Source: Streptomyces cellulosae
Lineage (GTDB): Bacteria; Actinomycetota; Actinomycetes; Streptomycetales; Streptomycetaceae
DNA: 58,423 nt
Assembly: GCF_000721105.1 (NCBI RefSeq)
Contig: NZ_JOEV01000066.1
Coordinates: 1 to 58,423 of the forward strand
Direction: 5' to 3'
In this document: positions 44,482-53,336 of the stretch, piece after piece
Position numbering within the stretch: the first letter of the stretch is position 1
Layout: each line of letters starts with the position of its first letter
Position numbers and translations under genes: made by a program
The notes under the pieces: model-generated
The model's input: the letters and a program-made list of their open reading frames with translations, nothing else
Told to the model about the DNA's origin: nothing
Databases searched by the model: none

Positions 44482-45138
44482 TCAGACCGCGTGCGTCGCC
44501 GGGAGCGGCGTCAACTCGCCCAGAGGGAGCGTGTGCTGGGTCTGGAGGACCTTCGCGCGCAGGTAACGGACGTTGTGCGCGGTGGTGAAGACACCCGTGG
44601 GCACCCGGTTCTGGACGTCGATGCCGAGGTCGCGCAACTGGTCAGCCTTGTCCGGGTTGTTGGAGAGCAGGTCCAGGGACGTGATGCCGAGGGCCTGGAG
44701 CATCTGGGCCGCCGCCGTGTAGTCACGGGCGTCCTCGGGCAGGCCCAGCGCGGTGTTGGCGGCATAGGTGTCGAGGCCCTGGTCCTGGAGGGCGTACGCG
44801 TCGAGCTTGTTGTAGAGGCCGATGCCCCGGCCCTCCTGGCGGAGGTAGAGCAGTACGCCGCCACGGTCCGCGATGCGCTCGACCGCCTCCCGCAGCTGCG
44901 GGCCGCAGTCGCAGCGGGCCGAGCCGAAGACGTCACCGGTCAGGCACTCGGAGTGAAGGCGCACGAGCGGGGTGGTGCCGGGGCCGGTGGCCGGGTCGCC
45001 GAGCACGACGGCCACGTGCTCCTGGCCGTCGGTGAGGCCGTGGAAGGTGACCAGTTCGGCGTCGACGCCGTAGCCGTCGTGGAAGCGCAGCGGTACCCGG
45101 ACGCGGGAGCGCGGGGTGGCGGCGGGGAAGTCGGGCAT
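44482..45138 (-). CDS. ribA: GTP cyclohydrolase II (RibA)
   Basis: 218 residues from ATG 45138, chosen over the upstream ATG because GGGAGA precedes it and the protein starts normally (MPDFPAATPRSRVRVPL). It has the three zinc cysteines in HSECLTGDVFGSARCDCG and the GTP-binding RQEGRGIGL. The residue equivalent to E. coli RibA Tyr105 is Tyr (DAYALQDQG), which predicts the ordinary GTP cyclohydrolase II reaction rather than the FAPy-only activity known for a Streptomyces variant with Met there. It makes the first riboflavin precursor. Its promoter carries two MarR-type palindromes. Confidence 0.93.
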   Translation of the reverse strand: MPDFPAATPRSRVRVPLRFHDGYGVDAELVTFHGLTDGQEHVAVVLGDPATGPGTTPLVRLHSECLTGDVFGSARCDCGPQLREAVERIADRGGVLLYLRQEGRGIGLYNKLDAYALQDQGLDTYAANTALGLPEDARDYTAAAQMLQALGITSLDLLSNNPDKADQLRDLGIDVQNRVPTGVFTTAHNVRYLRAKVLQTQHTLPLGELTPLPATHAV

Positions 45139-45175
45139 GCGGGTTCTCCCGGGTAGGGTCCGGTGGTGCACATCT

Positions 45176-45237
45176 GCTTCAGATTTGAAGCACATCTACG
45201 GCTTCGGACCCTACCTCATGCTTTAAATTTGAAGCAA
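45176..45237 (-). promoter_or_regulatory. ribA promoter with two palindromic operators
   Basis: On the minus strand TTGCTT (45232-45237) and TAGGGT (45208-45213) are spaced by 18 bp. GCTTTAAATTTGAAGC at 45220-45235 overlaps the -35 and spacer, and GCTTCAGATTTGAAGC at 45176-45191 lies downstream of the start site. Both match the site at 45821. Confidence 0.75.
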
Positions 45238-45287
45238 CTGGATTGTGGTGAGGGTCATGAAGGCCGGCGTCGGCGCCGGTGCCGGCT

Positions 45288-45803
45288 TCAGGGGCAGGAG
45301 GGGGACGAGCGGCGGCGCCACGGCACCTCGTCCGGGGCCGGGCGGGCGTCATCGCTCTCCAGGGCCCGGGCGATTCCCGTGCAGATCTCCTCCAGCTGGT
45401 CCACCTGTTCCTCGGTGAGCTGGTCGAACAAAGATGCCCGTACGGTCGCCACGTGGCCCGGCGCCGTGCGCTCCAGCGTGGCCATCCCCTCCTCGGTCAG
45501 AGCGGCGACGCTGCCACGCTTGTCCCACCGGCAGTTCTCCCGGCGCAGCAGGCCGTCCTTCTCCAGCCGGGTCACCGCGTACGTCAGCCGACTGCGGGTG
45601 ATCTTGGTGCGCTCGGCGAGGTCGGTCATGCGCAGCCGGTGTTCCGGTGCGTCGGAGAGGTTGGCGAGGATGGAGTAGTAGAGGTGGGGCATGCCGGCGT
45701 CCTGCTGGAGCTGCCGGTCGATCGCGTCCTCCAGGAGGTGCGTCGCGGCGATGTACGCGCGCCAGGCGCGCTGCTCCTTGGAGGTGAGCCAGCGAGTCGT
45801 CAT
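45288..45803 (-). CDS. MarR-family regulator of the riboflavin genes
   Basis: 171 residues from ATG 45803; the frame extends far upstream but the family sequence starts at MTTRWLTSKEQRAWRAY. HLYYSILANLSDAPEHRLRMTDLAERTKITRSRLTYAVTRLEKDGLLRRENC, RGSVAALTEEG is a MarR winged helix. It lies between ribA (same strand) and a divergent RibD-like gene. The same palindrome occurs in its own promoter and twice in that of ribA, so it probably represses ribA, the RibD-like gene and itself. The ligand is not known; a flavin or a flavin precursor is a natural guess. Confidence 0.88.
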   Translation of the reverse strand: MTTRWLTSKEQRAWRAYIAATHLLEDAIDRQLQQDAGMPHLYYSILANLSDAPEHRLRMTDLAERTKITRSRLTYAVTRLEKDGLLRRENCRWDKRGSVAALTEEGMATLERTAPGHVATVRASLFDQLTEEQVDQLEEICTGIARALESDDARPAPDEVPWRRRSSPSCP

Positions 45804-45820
45804 ACCGCCAGTGTAGGTTT

Positions 45821-45836
45821 GTTTCAAACTTGAACC
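45821..45836. promoter_or_regulatory. Operator between the MarR and RibD-like genes
   Basis: GTTTCAAACTTGAACC, with a perfect TTCAA/TTGAA core, lies in the 66-bp divergent promoter. It shares the consensus GYTTYAAAYTTGAASC with the two sites upstream of ribA. Confidence 0.7.
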
Positions 45837-45869
45837 AAGCCCGCCCGTCGTCGAGAGTGAGCGCGTTCG

Positions 45870-47030
45870 ATGCCGTATCCCTACGTCCTGCTGTCCGCGG
45901 CCGTCTCCCTCGACGGCTGCCTCGACGACACCGGCCCCGAGCGTCTGCTGCTCTCCTCCCCGGCGGACTTCGACCGCGTCGACGAGGTACGGGCGTCCGT
46001 CGACGCGATCCTCGTCGGGGCGGGGACGATCCGCGCCGACAACCCCCGCCTGCTGGTCAACTCGCCGGAGCGCCGCGCCGCCCGGGTCGCCGCCGGACGG
46101 CCCGCGTACCCCCTCAAGGTCGCGGTCAGCGGGTCGGGCGACCTGGACCCGGAAGCGAAGTTCTGGCACACGGGCGGTGAGAAGGTCGTCTACACGACCG
46201 ACAAGGGCGCGGAGCGGGCCCGGACGGTCGGTCTGGGGCTCGGCGGCGCCGACGGCAGCGGCGTTGACGTCGATGTCGTTCCGGTGGGGGCCGGCCTCGA
46301 CTGGCGGCGGGTTCTGGAGCACCTGCACGACGTACGAGGCGTGGAGCGTCTCATGGTCGAGGGCGGCGGCACCGTCCACACCCAGCTCCTCCAGCAGGGC
46401 CTCGCCGACGAACTCCAGCTCGTCCTCGCGCCCCTTTTCGTCGGCGATCCGGACGCGCCCCGGCTCTTCGGCCCGGGCGCGTACCAAGGTGGCCGGCTGC
46501 GCCTGGTGGAAACCCGGCGGATCGAGGACGTCGTCCTCATGCGGTACGAGCCCACGGCCCCCGGCACCGGCTCGCTGCCCTCCGCCGCCGACCGCCGCTG
46601 GCTGTCCCTCGCCTGCGAACTGGCCGGCTGGTGCCCGCCGTCGAGCACCGCCTTCAGCGTCGGCGCGGTGATCGTCGCCGCGGACGGCACGGAGCTGGCC
46701 CGCGGCCACTCGCGTGAGGGTGACGATCCCGTCGTGCACGCGGAGGAGGCGGCACTGGCGAAGATCGACGCGGGGGATCCCCGGCTGGCGTCCGCGACGG
46801 TGTACAGCAGCCTGGAGCCGTGCGCCCGGCGGGCGTCCCGGCCGGTGCCGTGTGCGGGGCTGATCCTGGAGGCGGGGGTACGGCGCGTGGTGACGGCCTG
46901 GCGGGAGCCGGACACGTTCGTGGCGGGGGCGGACGGGAGCGGATTGCTGGCGGGGGCGGGGGTGGACGTGGTGGTCCTGGACGAGTACGAGACGTCGGCG
47001 AAGGCACCGAACCGGCACTTGGTGGGGTGA
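45870..47030 (+). CDS. RibD-like fusion with reversed order: reductase then deaminase
   Basis: 386 residues from ATG 45870. Residues 1-230 are a RibD_C/DHFR-like reductase (LSAAVSLDG, SVDAILVGAGTIRADNP, MVEGGGTVHTQLLQQGLADEL). Residues 235-386 form a cytidine-deaminase fold with VVHAEEAALAKI (His-Ala-Glu) and the PCARRASRPVPCAGLI zinc cysteines. In ordinary RibD the deaminase comes first, so this has the opposite order. It would carry out both the pyrimidine deamination and reduction steps after RibA. It is divergent from, and probably controlled by, the MarR gene. Confidence 0.88.
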   Translation: MPYPYVLLSAAVSLDGCLDDTGPERLLLSSPADFDRVDEVRASVDAILVGAGTIRADNPRLLVNSPERRAARVAAGRPAYPLKVAVSGSGDLDPEAKFWHTGGEKVVYTTDKGAERARTVGLGLGGADGSGVDVDVVPVGAGLDWRRVLEHLHDVRGVERLMVEGGGTVHTQLLQQGLADELQLVLAPLFVGDPDAPRLFGPGAYQGGRLRLVETRRIEDVVLMRYEPTAPGTGSLPSAADRRWLSLACELAGWCPPSSTAFSVGAVIVAADGTELARGHSREGDDPVVHAEEAALAKIDAGDPRLASATVYSSLEPCARRASRPVPCAGLILEAGVRRVVTAWREPDTFVAGADGSGLLAGAGVDVVVLDEYETSAKAPNRHLVG

Positions 47031-47121
47031 GCGCGCCTCGGGCACCGGCACCCGTTCGGGGCGGCCGGGACGACCGATGCGACATCTGTGCTGCGTATGG
47101 CGTACAGTGGAGACACAACGA

Positions 47122-47195
47122 CGCGGGGTGGAGCAGCTCGGTAGCTCGCTGGGCTCATAACCCAGAGGTCGCAGGTTCAAATCCTGTCCCCGCTA
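47122..47195 (+). tRNA. Initiator tRNA-fMet (anticodon CAU)
   Basis: A 74-nt cloverleaf with loop CTCATAA. Two initiator marks are present: an unpaired first acceptor base (C1) and three G:C pairs in the anticodon stem (GGG/CCC). CCA is not encoded. Confidence 0.95.
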
Positions 47196-47509
47196 CTGAA
47201 GGCCGAGGGCCGGAATCCGAAAGGGTTCCGGCCCTCGGTGTGTTCGGGGCGACTGTCGGTGGGGTTCGTTCGTTTGTCGGTCAGGTCCGCTCGTTGTCAC
47301 CTGGCGTGAGCAGGCATGCGCCCTGCGCATAACAACTGACATACCGTCAACACCTGTGTGGCCTCCAGGGTGTGGCCAACTCGCCCGTTTTTCGCCGGTG
47401 GTGGGGCGTTGGTCCAGCCGGGAATCGTTAATGATCAAGCGGAACAGCTTGGAATACAGGGCTCGCGTCTATTAACGTTCGATAACGCAGCGCGGTCGTC
47501 CCAGCCGTC

Positions 47510-47680
47510 ACAAGAGTCGGCTCCGTGCGCACGCGCCGAATCCCGCAAGGGAACCGGGGAACCACCACTTGGGGTGAATCGCTCGTAGACCGTCGTGTCC
47601 GCACGGCTGTTTACGCGCGTAGGAGACCTTCCTGCTCCGAACCCGTCAGCTAACCCGGTAGGCGAGAAGGAAGGAAAGGA
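47510..47680 (+). promoter_or_regulatory. Cyclic di-AMP riboswitch (ydaO-yuaA type)
   Basis: The leader of the M23 peptidase holds the conserved blocks of this class in order: GCCGAATCCCGCAAGGGAAC, CCACTTGGGGTGAATCGC, GTAGGAGACC...CTGCTCCG and the hallmark ACCCGTCAGCTAACCCGGTA. It ends just before AAAGGAG. In Streptomyces this riboswitch usually turns off cell-wall hydrolase genes when c-di-AMP is high. Boundaries are approximate. Confidence 0.88.
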
Positions 47681-47690
47681 GCACGCCCAC

Positions 47691-48728
47691 GTGGCGTCCA
47701 ACCGGCCTGCCCCAGAAGCCCCGTTCGTGCCGAGCCAGCATGACAGCGAGACCTTCGGCTACGGCGAGTACCGCACCGACGAGGGCCCCTGGACGGAGTG
47801 GAACCCCACCGAGGAGTCCCTCCGACCCGTACGCGGCCGGCACCGTGTCGCAAAGCAGCGCGGCGGACTCGCCCGCAGCTCCACCGTCCTGGGCGTCGGC
47901 GTCATAGCCGCCGTCGGCGCGGGCGGCATGGCCAGCGCCAACACCGGCAAGCCGCCGCTGTCCATCTCCATGCCCGACCTTCCCTCGGTGGGTTCCCTCC
48001 TTTCTGACGACGACACCCCCGAGGCCACCCCGACCGCGCTCAGCACCGTCGGGACGACCTCCGCGGAGACCACGGAGACCACGCAGAGCGTCTCGGACGC
48101 CGGTGAGGTCCTGCGGTCCCGGATCCTGGCCCAGGCCGAACAGCAGCAGGACCAGATCGAGAGCAAGGCCGCCGCCGAGGCCGCGGCCGCCGCCGAGAAG
48201 CAGGCCGACGCCGCGAAGAAGAAGGCGGAGGAGGAGGCCAGGGCCAAGGCCGACGCCGCGAAGAAGAAGGCGGAGGAGGAGGCCGCGAAGAAGGCCGAGG
48301 CCGAGCGCCTGGCCGAGCTGGCCAAGCAGTACGCGCTGCCGACCTCCTCGTACACCATCACCGGCACCTTCGGTCAGGCCGGCTCGCTGTGGTCGTCCGG
48401 CTACCACACCGGCCTCGACTTCGCCGCGCCCACGGGCACGCTCATCAAGGCGATCCACAGCGGGACCATCACCGAGGCGGGCTGGGCCGGTTCGTACGGC
48501 TACCGCACGATCCTGACCCTCGACGACGGCACCGAGCTGTGGTTCTGCCACCAGTCCTCGATCAGCGTCAGCGTCGGCCAGAAGGTCAGCACGGGTGACG
48601 TCATCGGCCGCGTGGGCGCCACCGGCAACGTGACCGGGGCCCACCTCCACCTGGAGGTCCACCCGGGCGGCGCGGCCACCGGCATCGACCCGATGTCGTG
48701 GCTGCGGAGCAAGGGGCTCAACCCCTGA
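47691..48728 (+). CDS. Secreted M23-family peptidoglycan endopeptidase
   Basis: 345 residues from GTG 47691 with AAAGGAG nine bases upstream. An unusually long N-terminus (70 residues) precedes the export segment (STVLGVGVIAAVGAGGMASA). A Lys/Glu/Ala coiled coil (residues 150-235, with two AAKKKAEEEA units) leads to the M23/LytM domain (240-345) with HTGLDFAAP and HLHLEVHPGG, the zinc ligands H, D and H. It cleaves peptide cross-links during growth or germination. The upstream riboswitch ties it to c-di-AMP. Confidence 0.92.
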   Translation: MASNRPAPEAPFVPSQHDSETFGYGEYRTDEGPWTEWNPTEESLRPVRGRHRVAKQRGGLARSSTVLGVGVIAAVGAGGMASANTGKPPLSISMPDLPSVGSLLSDDDTPEATPTALSTVGTTSAETTETTQSVSDAGEVLRSRILAQAEQQQDQIESKAAAEAAAAAEKQADAAKKKAEEEARAKADAAKKKAEEEAAKKAEAERLAELAKQYALPTSSYTITGTFGQAGSLWSSGYHTGLDFAAPTGTLIKAIHSGTITEAGWAGSYGYRTILTLDDGTELWFCHQSSISVSVGQKVSTGDVIGRVGATGNVTGAHLHLEVHPGGAATGIDPMSWLRSKGLNP

Positions 48729-48765
48729 CCGGCAGTCGACGGCTGTCTGTTCACGCGAATGTGGT

Positions 48766-48799
48766 GAGCGCCTCGGACCCTCGGCGGAATGAGGCGCTC
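48766..48799 (+). terminator. Hairpin after the M23 gene
   Basis: GAGCGCCTC and GAGGCGCTC form a 9-bp stem around a 16-nt loop, 37 bp after the stop. No U-tract follows. Confidence 0.5.
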
Positions 48800-48822
48800 C
48801 GCCACGGGCATTGAAGAGAAGC

Positions 48823-49767
48823 ATGACTTCACTTCGAAAGCTCGGTTCCTCGGACCTCGAGGTCTTCCCGCTCGCCCTCGGCGGCAACGTCTTCGGCTGG
48901 ACCGCCGACGAGGCGGCCTCCTTCTCCGTCCTTGACGCCTACACGGCCGCGGGCGGCAACTTCATCGACACCGCCGACGGCTACTCGGCATGGGTCGAGG
49001 GGAACTCCGGCGGTGAGTCCGAGACCCTCATCGGCAAGTGGCTGGCGGCCCGCGGCAACCGCTCCGACGTCGTCGTGGCCACCAAGGTCAGCCAGCACCC
49101 CGAGTACCAGGGCCTGTCCGCCGCCAACATCAAGGCCGCCGCCGATGCCTCGCTGCGGCGTCTCGGCACCGACTACATCGACCTCTACTACACGCACTTC
49201 GACAAGCCCGAGGTGCCGGTCGAGGAGATCATCACCGCGCTCGACGAGCTGGTCCGGGTCGGCAAGGTGCGCTACATCGCCGCGTCCAACATCTCCCCCG
49301 AGCGGCTGGAAGCCTCCCTCGCCTTCTCCGACCGCGAGGGCCTGGCCCGGTACGTGGCCCTGCAGCCCCACTACAACCTGGTCTCGCGCGACACGTACGA
49401 GGGCGGCCTCCAGGACCTCGCCGAACGCTCCGGCCTCTCCGCCGTCCCGTACTCGGCGCTCGCCTCCGGCTTCCTCACCGGCAAGTACCGGCCGGGTACG
49501 AAGGTCGACAGCGCGCGGGCCGAGGGAGCGGCCAAGCACCTGGAGACCGAGCGCGGCCAGAAGGTCCTCACCGCCCTCGACGAGATCGCCCAGTCCCACG
49601 ACGCCCCGATCCCCACGGTCGCCCTCGCCTGGCTCGCGGCCCAGCCGACGGTCGCGGCGCCGATCGCGTCCGCACGGACGGTGGAGCAGCTGCCCGCGCT
49701 GCTCGGAGTGGCGGACCTGACCCTGACGGACGCCGAGGTCACCCGCCTGACGGACGCGTCCGCCTGA
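48823..49767 (+). CDS. Aldo/keto reductase
   Basis: 314 residues from ATG 48823, GAAGAGAAG upstream. The catalytic set is present: Asp and Tyr in FIDTADGYSAW, Lys in VVVATKV and His in YYTHFD, with the NADPH-binding end (ASARTVEQL). It is close to the YghZ/general stress branch. Substrate not predictable. It stands alone and converges with the PrsW gene. Confidence 0.92.
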   Translation: MTSLRKLGSSDLEVFPLALGGNVFGWTADEAASFSVLDAYTAAGGNFIDTADGYSAWVEGNSGGESETLIGKWLAARGNRSDVVVATKVSQHPEYQGLSAANIKAAADASLRRLGTDYIDLYYTHFDKPEVPVEEIITALDELVRVGKVRYIAASNISPERLEASLAFSDREGLARYVALQPHYNLVSRDTYEGGLQDLAERSGLSAVPYSALASGFLTGKYRPGTKVDSARAEGAAKHLETERGQKVLTALDEIAQSHDAPIPTVALAWLAAQPTVAAPIASARTVEQLPALLGVADLTLTDAEVTRLTDASA

Positions 49768-49786
49768 GCCCTTCGGTCCCCGTCGG

Positions 49787-51133
49787 CTACGAGCGGTACG
49801 GGTTGTACGCCGGATACGGAATCGCCGGATACCCCGGATACCCGGGGTGAGCCGGCGCCGTCGGGTAGCCGTACGCCCCGTACACCGGCCAGGGCGGCAC
49901 CGTCACCGCGACCGGTGGCGCCGTGGCCCGGGCCGCGTGGTCCAGGGCGGGGCGGGCCACGGCGCGGCGGTGCCACAGCTCGTGCAGCAGTTCACGTTCC
50001 CGTACGACGAAGTCGGCTCCCGCCCGGCCACGGCGTCCCCGATGCCGTAGGAACGCCAGCGAGGTCGCGTACGCCTCGTACTGTGCCACCGCCCGTGCCG
50101 CCGGGCGGCCGCCGTGCCGGCGGGCGTACCCGCGGGCCATCCGCCTGGCTCGCATCGAGCCGAGCGCGTACGGCTCGGCCGGTGTCAGCCATCCCGCCAC
50201 GGCGTAGGCGGGCAGTTCCTCCCGTACGGTCTTCAGCTCGCGCTGCCGGGTCCAGATGACCAGCCAGGTCAGCAGGCCGAACGCGGGCACCATGAACGCC
50301 GCGTACACGGCGAAGAAGCCGTACTCGCCGAAGGTCGACGAGCCGTTCCAGACGGCGTGCATGCCCATCGCGAGCAGCAGCCCGGACAGCGGCAGCAGCA
50401 CCCGGCGCAGGTGCTGGCGGTCGGCCGACAGCGCGGCGACGCCGAAGCCGATGCCCGTGAGCACGGTGAACAGGGGGTGCGCGAACGGCGACATGATGAC
50501 CCGCACGAAGAAGGTCGCCGCGGTCACGGAGGCGATCCCCCGGTCGCCGGTGAGCTGGTCGGTGCCGAACGCGGTGCCGAGATAGAGGATGTTCTCGGTG
50601 AAGGCGAACCCGGTGGCGGTGACCCCGGCGATCACCACCCCGTCGACGATCCCGGTGAAGTCCCGGCGCCGGAAGAGGAAGACGAGCAGGACGGCGGCGG
50701 CCTTGGCCGACTCCTCCACGATCGGCGCTATCACCGTCGCGCCGAGGGTGTCCGCGCCGGAGGGGTCCGCGGTGGCCGTGGCTATCCATCTCGTCGCGAA
50801 GCTGTTGGCGACGATCGCTATCAGCGCCGCCGCGCAGGCGCCCCAGGCGAAGGCGAACAGGAGATTCGGCCACGGGCCCGGCTCGACCCGGTCGAGCCAG
50901 CGGAAGGCCGCTATGAGGAGCGGTACGGGCAGGACGGCGAGCCCGAGCCCGACCAGGAACCCCTCGGTGCCGGTCTGTTCGCGGACGAGGGCGAGGATGA
51001 CGAGGCCGGAGAGGGTGAGCAGGGTGCTCAGCGCGCCGTAACGCACCCATGTCCGCTGCCACCAGTGCGCGTGCCGCAGGGTTCCGCCGGCGGGATCGCC
51101 GGGGTGCGTCGGGGAGGGGGGAACGGTGGCCAC
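49787..51133 (-). CDS. PrsW-family intramembrane metalloprotease
   Basis: 448 residues from GTG 51133. Eight or so membrane helices carry the PrsW motifs: EESAK, FAFTENILYL, HPLFT and HAVWNGS, where Glu and His residues bind zinc. In Bacillus PrsW starts anti-sigma factor cleavage; here the substrate is unknown. After the membrane part is an Arg/Ala-rich cytosolic domain and a PGYPGYP-like tail. It lies 51 bp after trmB on the same strand, so they may share a transcript. Confidence 0.9.
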   Translation of the reverse strand: MATVPPSPTHPGDPAGGTLRHAHWWQRTWVRYGALSTLLTLSGLVILALVREQTGTEGFLVGLGLAVLPVPLLIAAFRWLDRVEPGPWPNLLFAFAWGACAAALIAIVANSFATRWIATATADPSGADTLGATVIAPIVEESAKAAAVLLVFLFRRRDFTGIVDGVVIAGVTATGFAFTENILYLGTAFGTDQLTGDRGIASVTAATFFVRVIMSPFAHPLFTVLTGIGFGVAALSADRQHLRRVLLPLSGLLLAMGMHAVWNGSSTFGEYGFFAVYAAFMVPAFGLLTWLVIWTRQRELKTVREELPAYAVAGWLTPAEPYALGSMRARRMARGYARRHGGRPAARAVAQYEAYATSLAFLRHRGRRGRAGADFVVRERELLHELWHRRAVARPALDHAARATAPPVAVTVPPWPVYGAYGYPTAPAHPGYPGYPAIPYPAYNPYRS

Positions 51134-51184
51134 GGCATTGACCCTAACGAGGGAGCGGCGCCGCCCGCAGGGGGCGAGGCGGGT

Positions 51185-52048
51185 TCAGGCGCCGGTGGGG
51201 GGCTGGTCCTGGTGCTCCACGCGGTGCTCTGCATGGTGCTCCACGAGGTGCTCCACGCGGCGGAAGAGCAGGTCGTTCACGACATGTCCCTTCTCCAGTC
51301 CCTGGGCCTCGAAACGGGTCAGCGGCCGGAACTCGGGACGCGGCGCGAAACCGCCGTCGGCCTGTGTGTTCTCGAAGGCGGGGTGCGCGGTGAGCACCTC
51401 CAGCATCTGCTCCGCGTACGGCTCCCAGTCCGTCGCGCAGTGCACCAGCGCCCCCGGCCCGAGCCGGGTCGCGGCGAGGGCGAGGAACTCCGGCTGGATC
51501 AGCCGCCGCTTGTGGTGCCGCTTCTTGGGCCACGGATCGGGGAAGTAGACGCGCAGGCCGCCGAGCGAGTCCGGGGTGAGCATCTCGCGCAGCAGGATGA
51601 TCGCGTCCCCGTTGCCGACCCGGACGTTGCGCAGCCCCTCGCGTTCGGCGAGGTTGAGCAGGTTTCCCTGGCCCGGGGTGTGCACGTCCACGGCGAGGAT
51701 GTTGGTGTCCGGGTCGGCGGCGGCCATCCGCGCGGTGGCCTCGCCCATGCCGAAGCCGATCTCCAGCACGACGGGACGGTCGTTCCCGAACAGCTCGGTG
51801 AGGTCGATGACGTGCTGTCCGTCGATGTCGAGGCCCCACGCGGGCCACAGCCGTTGCAGCGCGTCCGCCTGCCCTGCCGTGACCCGGCTCCGACGCGGCT
51901 GGAAGCTGCGGATCCGCCGCTCGAAGTGTGAGCCGGCCGGGTCGGCCTGGGGGCCGTCCGGGAAGCGTGGCGTTCCCTTGGCCCGCGGGTGGCGGACGGG
52001 GGCACCCGGAGGGTGGGGGGTCTCGGGGGCGTTGAGAAAGTCAGACAC
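51185..52048 (-). CDS. trmB: tRNA (guanine-N7)-methyltransferase
   Basis: 287 residues from ATG 52048. It has the S-adenosylmethionine motif LEIGFGMGEA and the TrmB signature YFPDPWPKKRHHKRR. It methylates G46 of tRNA. The N-terminal 60 residues are an actinobacterial extension, and the C-terminus is His-rich (EHLVEHHAEHRVEHQ). Confidence 0.95.
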   Translation of the reverse strand: MSDFLNAPETPHPPGAPVRHPRAKGTPRFPDGPQADPAGSHFERRIRSFQPRRSRVTAGQADALQRLWPAWGLDIDGQHVIDLTELFGNDRPVVLEIGFGMGEATARMAAADPDTNILAVDVHTPGQGNLLNLAEREGLRNVRVGNGDAIILLREMLTPDSLGGLRVYFPDPWPKKRHHKRRLIQPEFLALAATRLGPGALVHCATDWEPYAEQMLEVLTAHPAFENTQADGGFAPRPEFRPLTRFEAQGLEKGHVVNDLLFRRVEHLVEHHAEHRVEHQDQPPTGA

Positions 52049-52130
52049 AGTAGGACGATTTTACGGCGGGCCGAGTGCCGGCGTCGGCGGCGGGTGGGCC
52101 CGGTGGCGCAGAGGTGACAGCTCGAGACGC

Positions 52131-53336
52131 TCAGCCCGCCCCCAGCACCGCCAGTGCCCTCCGTGCCACCTCCCGGCCGATCGGCAGGGAAGCCGTCGCC
52201 GCCGGTGAGGGCGCGTTCAGTACGTGGACCGCTCGCGGTCCCTCCTGGATCAGGAAGTCGTCCACCAGGGTCCCGTCCCTCAGCACCGCCTGGGCGCGCA
52301 CGCCCGCCGGCGCCGGTACCAGATCCTCCTCCCGGACCTCGGGCAACAGTCTTCGGACCGCCCCGACGAACGCCCCCTTGGACACCGACCGCCGCAGCTC
52401 ACCGGCCCCGTACCGCCAGTGGCGCCGCGCTATCCGCCAGGAACCGGGCCATCGCAGCGTCCCGCCCAGTTCCCGGGGCCGGACCACATTCCACCCGTAC
52501 CCCTCCCGGGCCAGCGCCGGCACCGCGTTGGGGCCGACGTGGACGCTCCCGTCGACCCCGCGGGTGAGATGCACCCCGAGGAACGGGAACGCCGGATCCG
52601 GGACCGGATACACCAGCCCTCGCACCAGCTCGGGCCGGGTGAGGGTGTAGTACTCGCCCCGGAACGGCACGATGCGCATCTCCGGGTCGTCGCCGGTCAT
52701 CCGTGCGATCTCGTCGCAGTACAGCCCGGCGCAGTTCACCAGCACCCGCCCCCGTACGACGTCCCCGTCCGCCGTCCGCACCGCCACCCCGAGCTCCGGC
52801 CGCCGGTCGACCCGGACGACCCGCGCCCCGTACCGGATCTCCGCCCCCGACGCCTCGGCCAGCTGCCGGGCCACCGCGACGAAGTCGCAGATCCCGGTCG
52901 TCCCGACGTGTATGGCGGCCAGTCCGCGGACCTCCGGTTCGTACTCCGCGATCTGGGGCGCGCCCAGTTCCCGCACCGGAATGCCGTTCTCCCGGCCGCG
53001 CTGGACCAGGGCGTGCAGACGGGGCAACTCGGGCCGCTCGGTGGCGACGATCAGTTTGCCGGTGACGTTGTGCGGGATGTCGTACTCCGCACAGAACTTG
53101 ATCATCTCGGCCCCGCCCCCGACGGCGTACCGCGCCTTCAGGGAGCCGGGCCGGTAGTAGATCCCGCTGTGGATCACTCCGCTGTTGCGCCCGGTCTGGT
53201 GCCGGGCGGGCCCGGTCTCCTTCTCCAGCACCGTCACCCGCGTGCCCGGCACGGCCCGCGTGATCGCATACGCCGTCGACAGCCCGACGATCCCCCCGCC
53301 GACCACGAGCACGTCACAGTCATACGCGACCCGCAC
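52131..53336 (-). CDS. lhgO: L-2-hydroxyglutarate oxidase
   Basis: 401 residues from GTG 53336, with AGGAGG eight bases upstream; the frame extends to 53501 but that part is not family-like. The FAD-binding VLVVGGGIVGLSTAY, TGRNSGVIHSGIYY and the C-terminal VLNAPSPAATASLPIG are the LhgO pattern. It oxidises L-2-hydroxyglutarate to 2-oxoglutarate and feeds electrons to the membrane quinone pool. It is a single gene on the minus strand. Confidence 0.9.
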   Translation of the reverse strand: MRVAYDCDVLVVGGGIVGLSTAYAITRAVPGTRVTVLEKETGPARHQTGRNSGVIHSGIYYRPGSLKARYAVGGGAEMIKFCAEYDIPHNVTGKLIVATERPELPRLHALVQRGRENGIPVRELGAPQIAEYEPEVRGLAAIHVGTTGICDFVAVARQLAEASGAEIRYGARVVRVDRRPELGVAVRTADGDVVRGRVLVNCAGLYCDEIARMTGDDPEMRIVPFRGEYYTLTRPELVRGLVYPVPDPAFPFLGVHLTRGVDGSVHVGPNAVPALAREGYGWNVVRPRELGGTLRWPGSWRIARRHWRYGAGELRRSVSKGAFVGAVRRLLPEVREEDLVPAPAGVRAQAVLRDGTLVDDFLIQEGPRAVHVLNAPSPAATASLPIGREVARRALAVLGAG

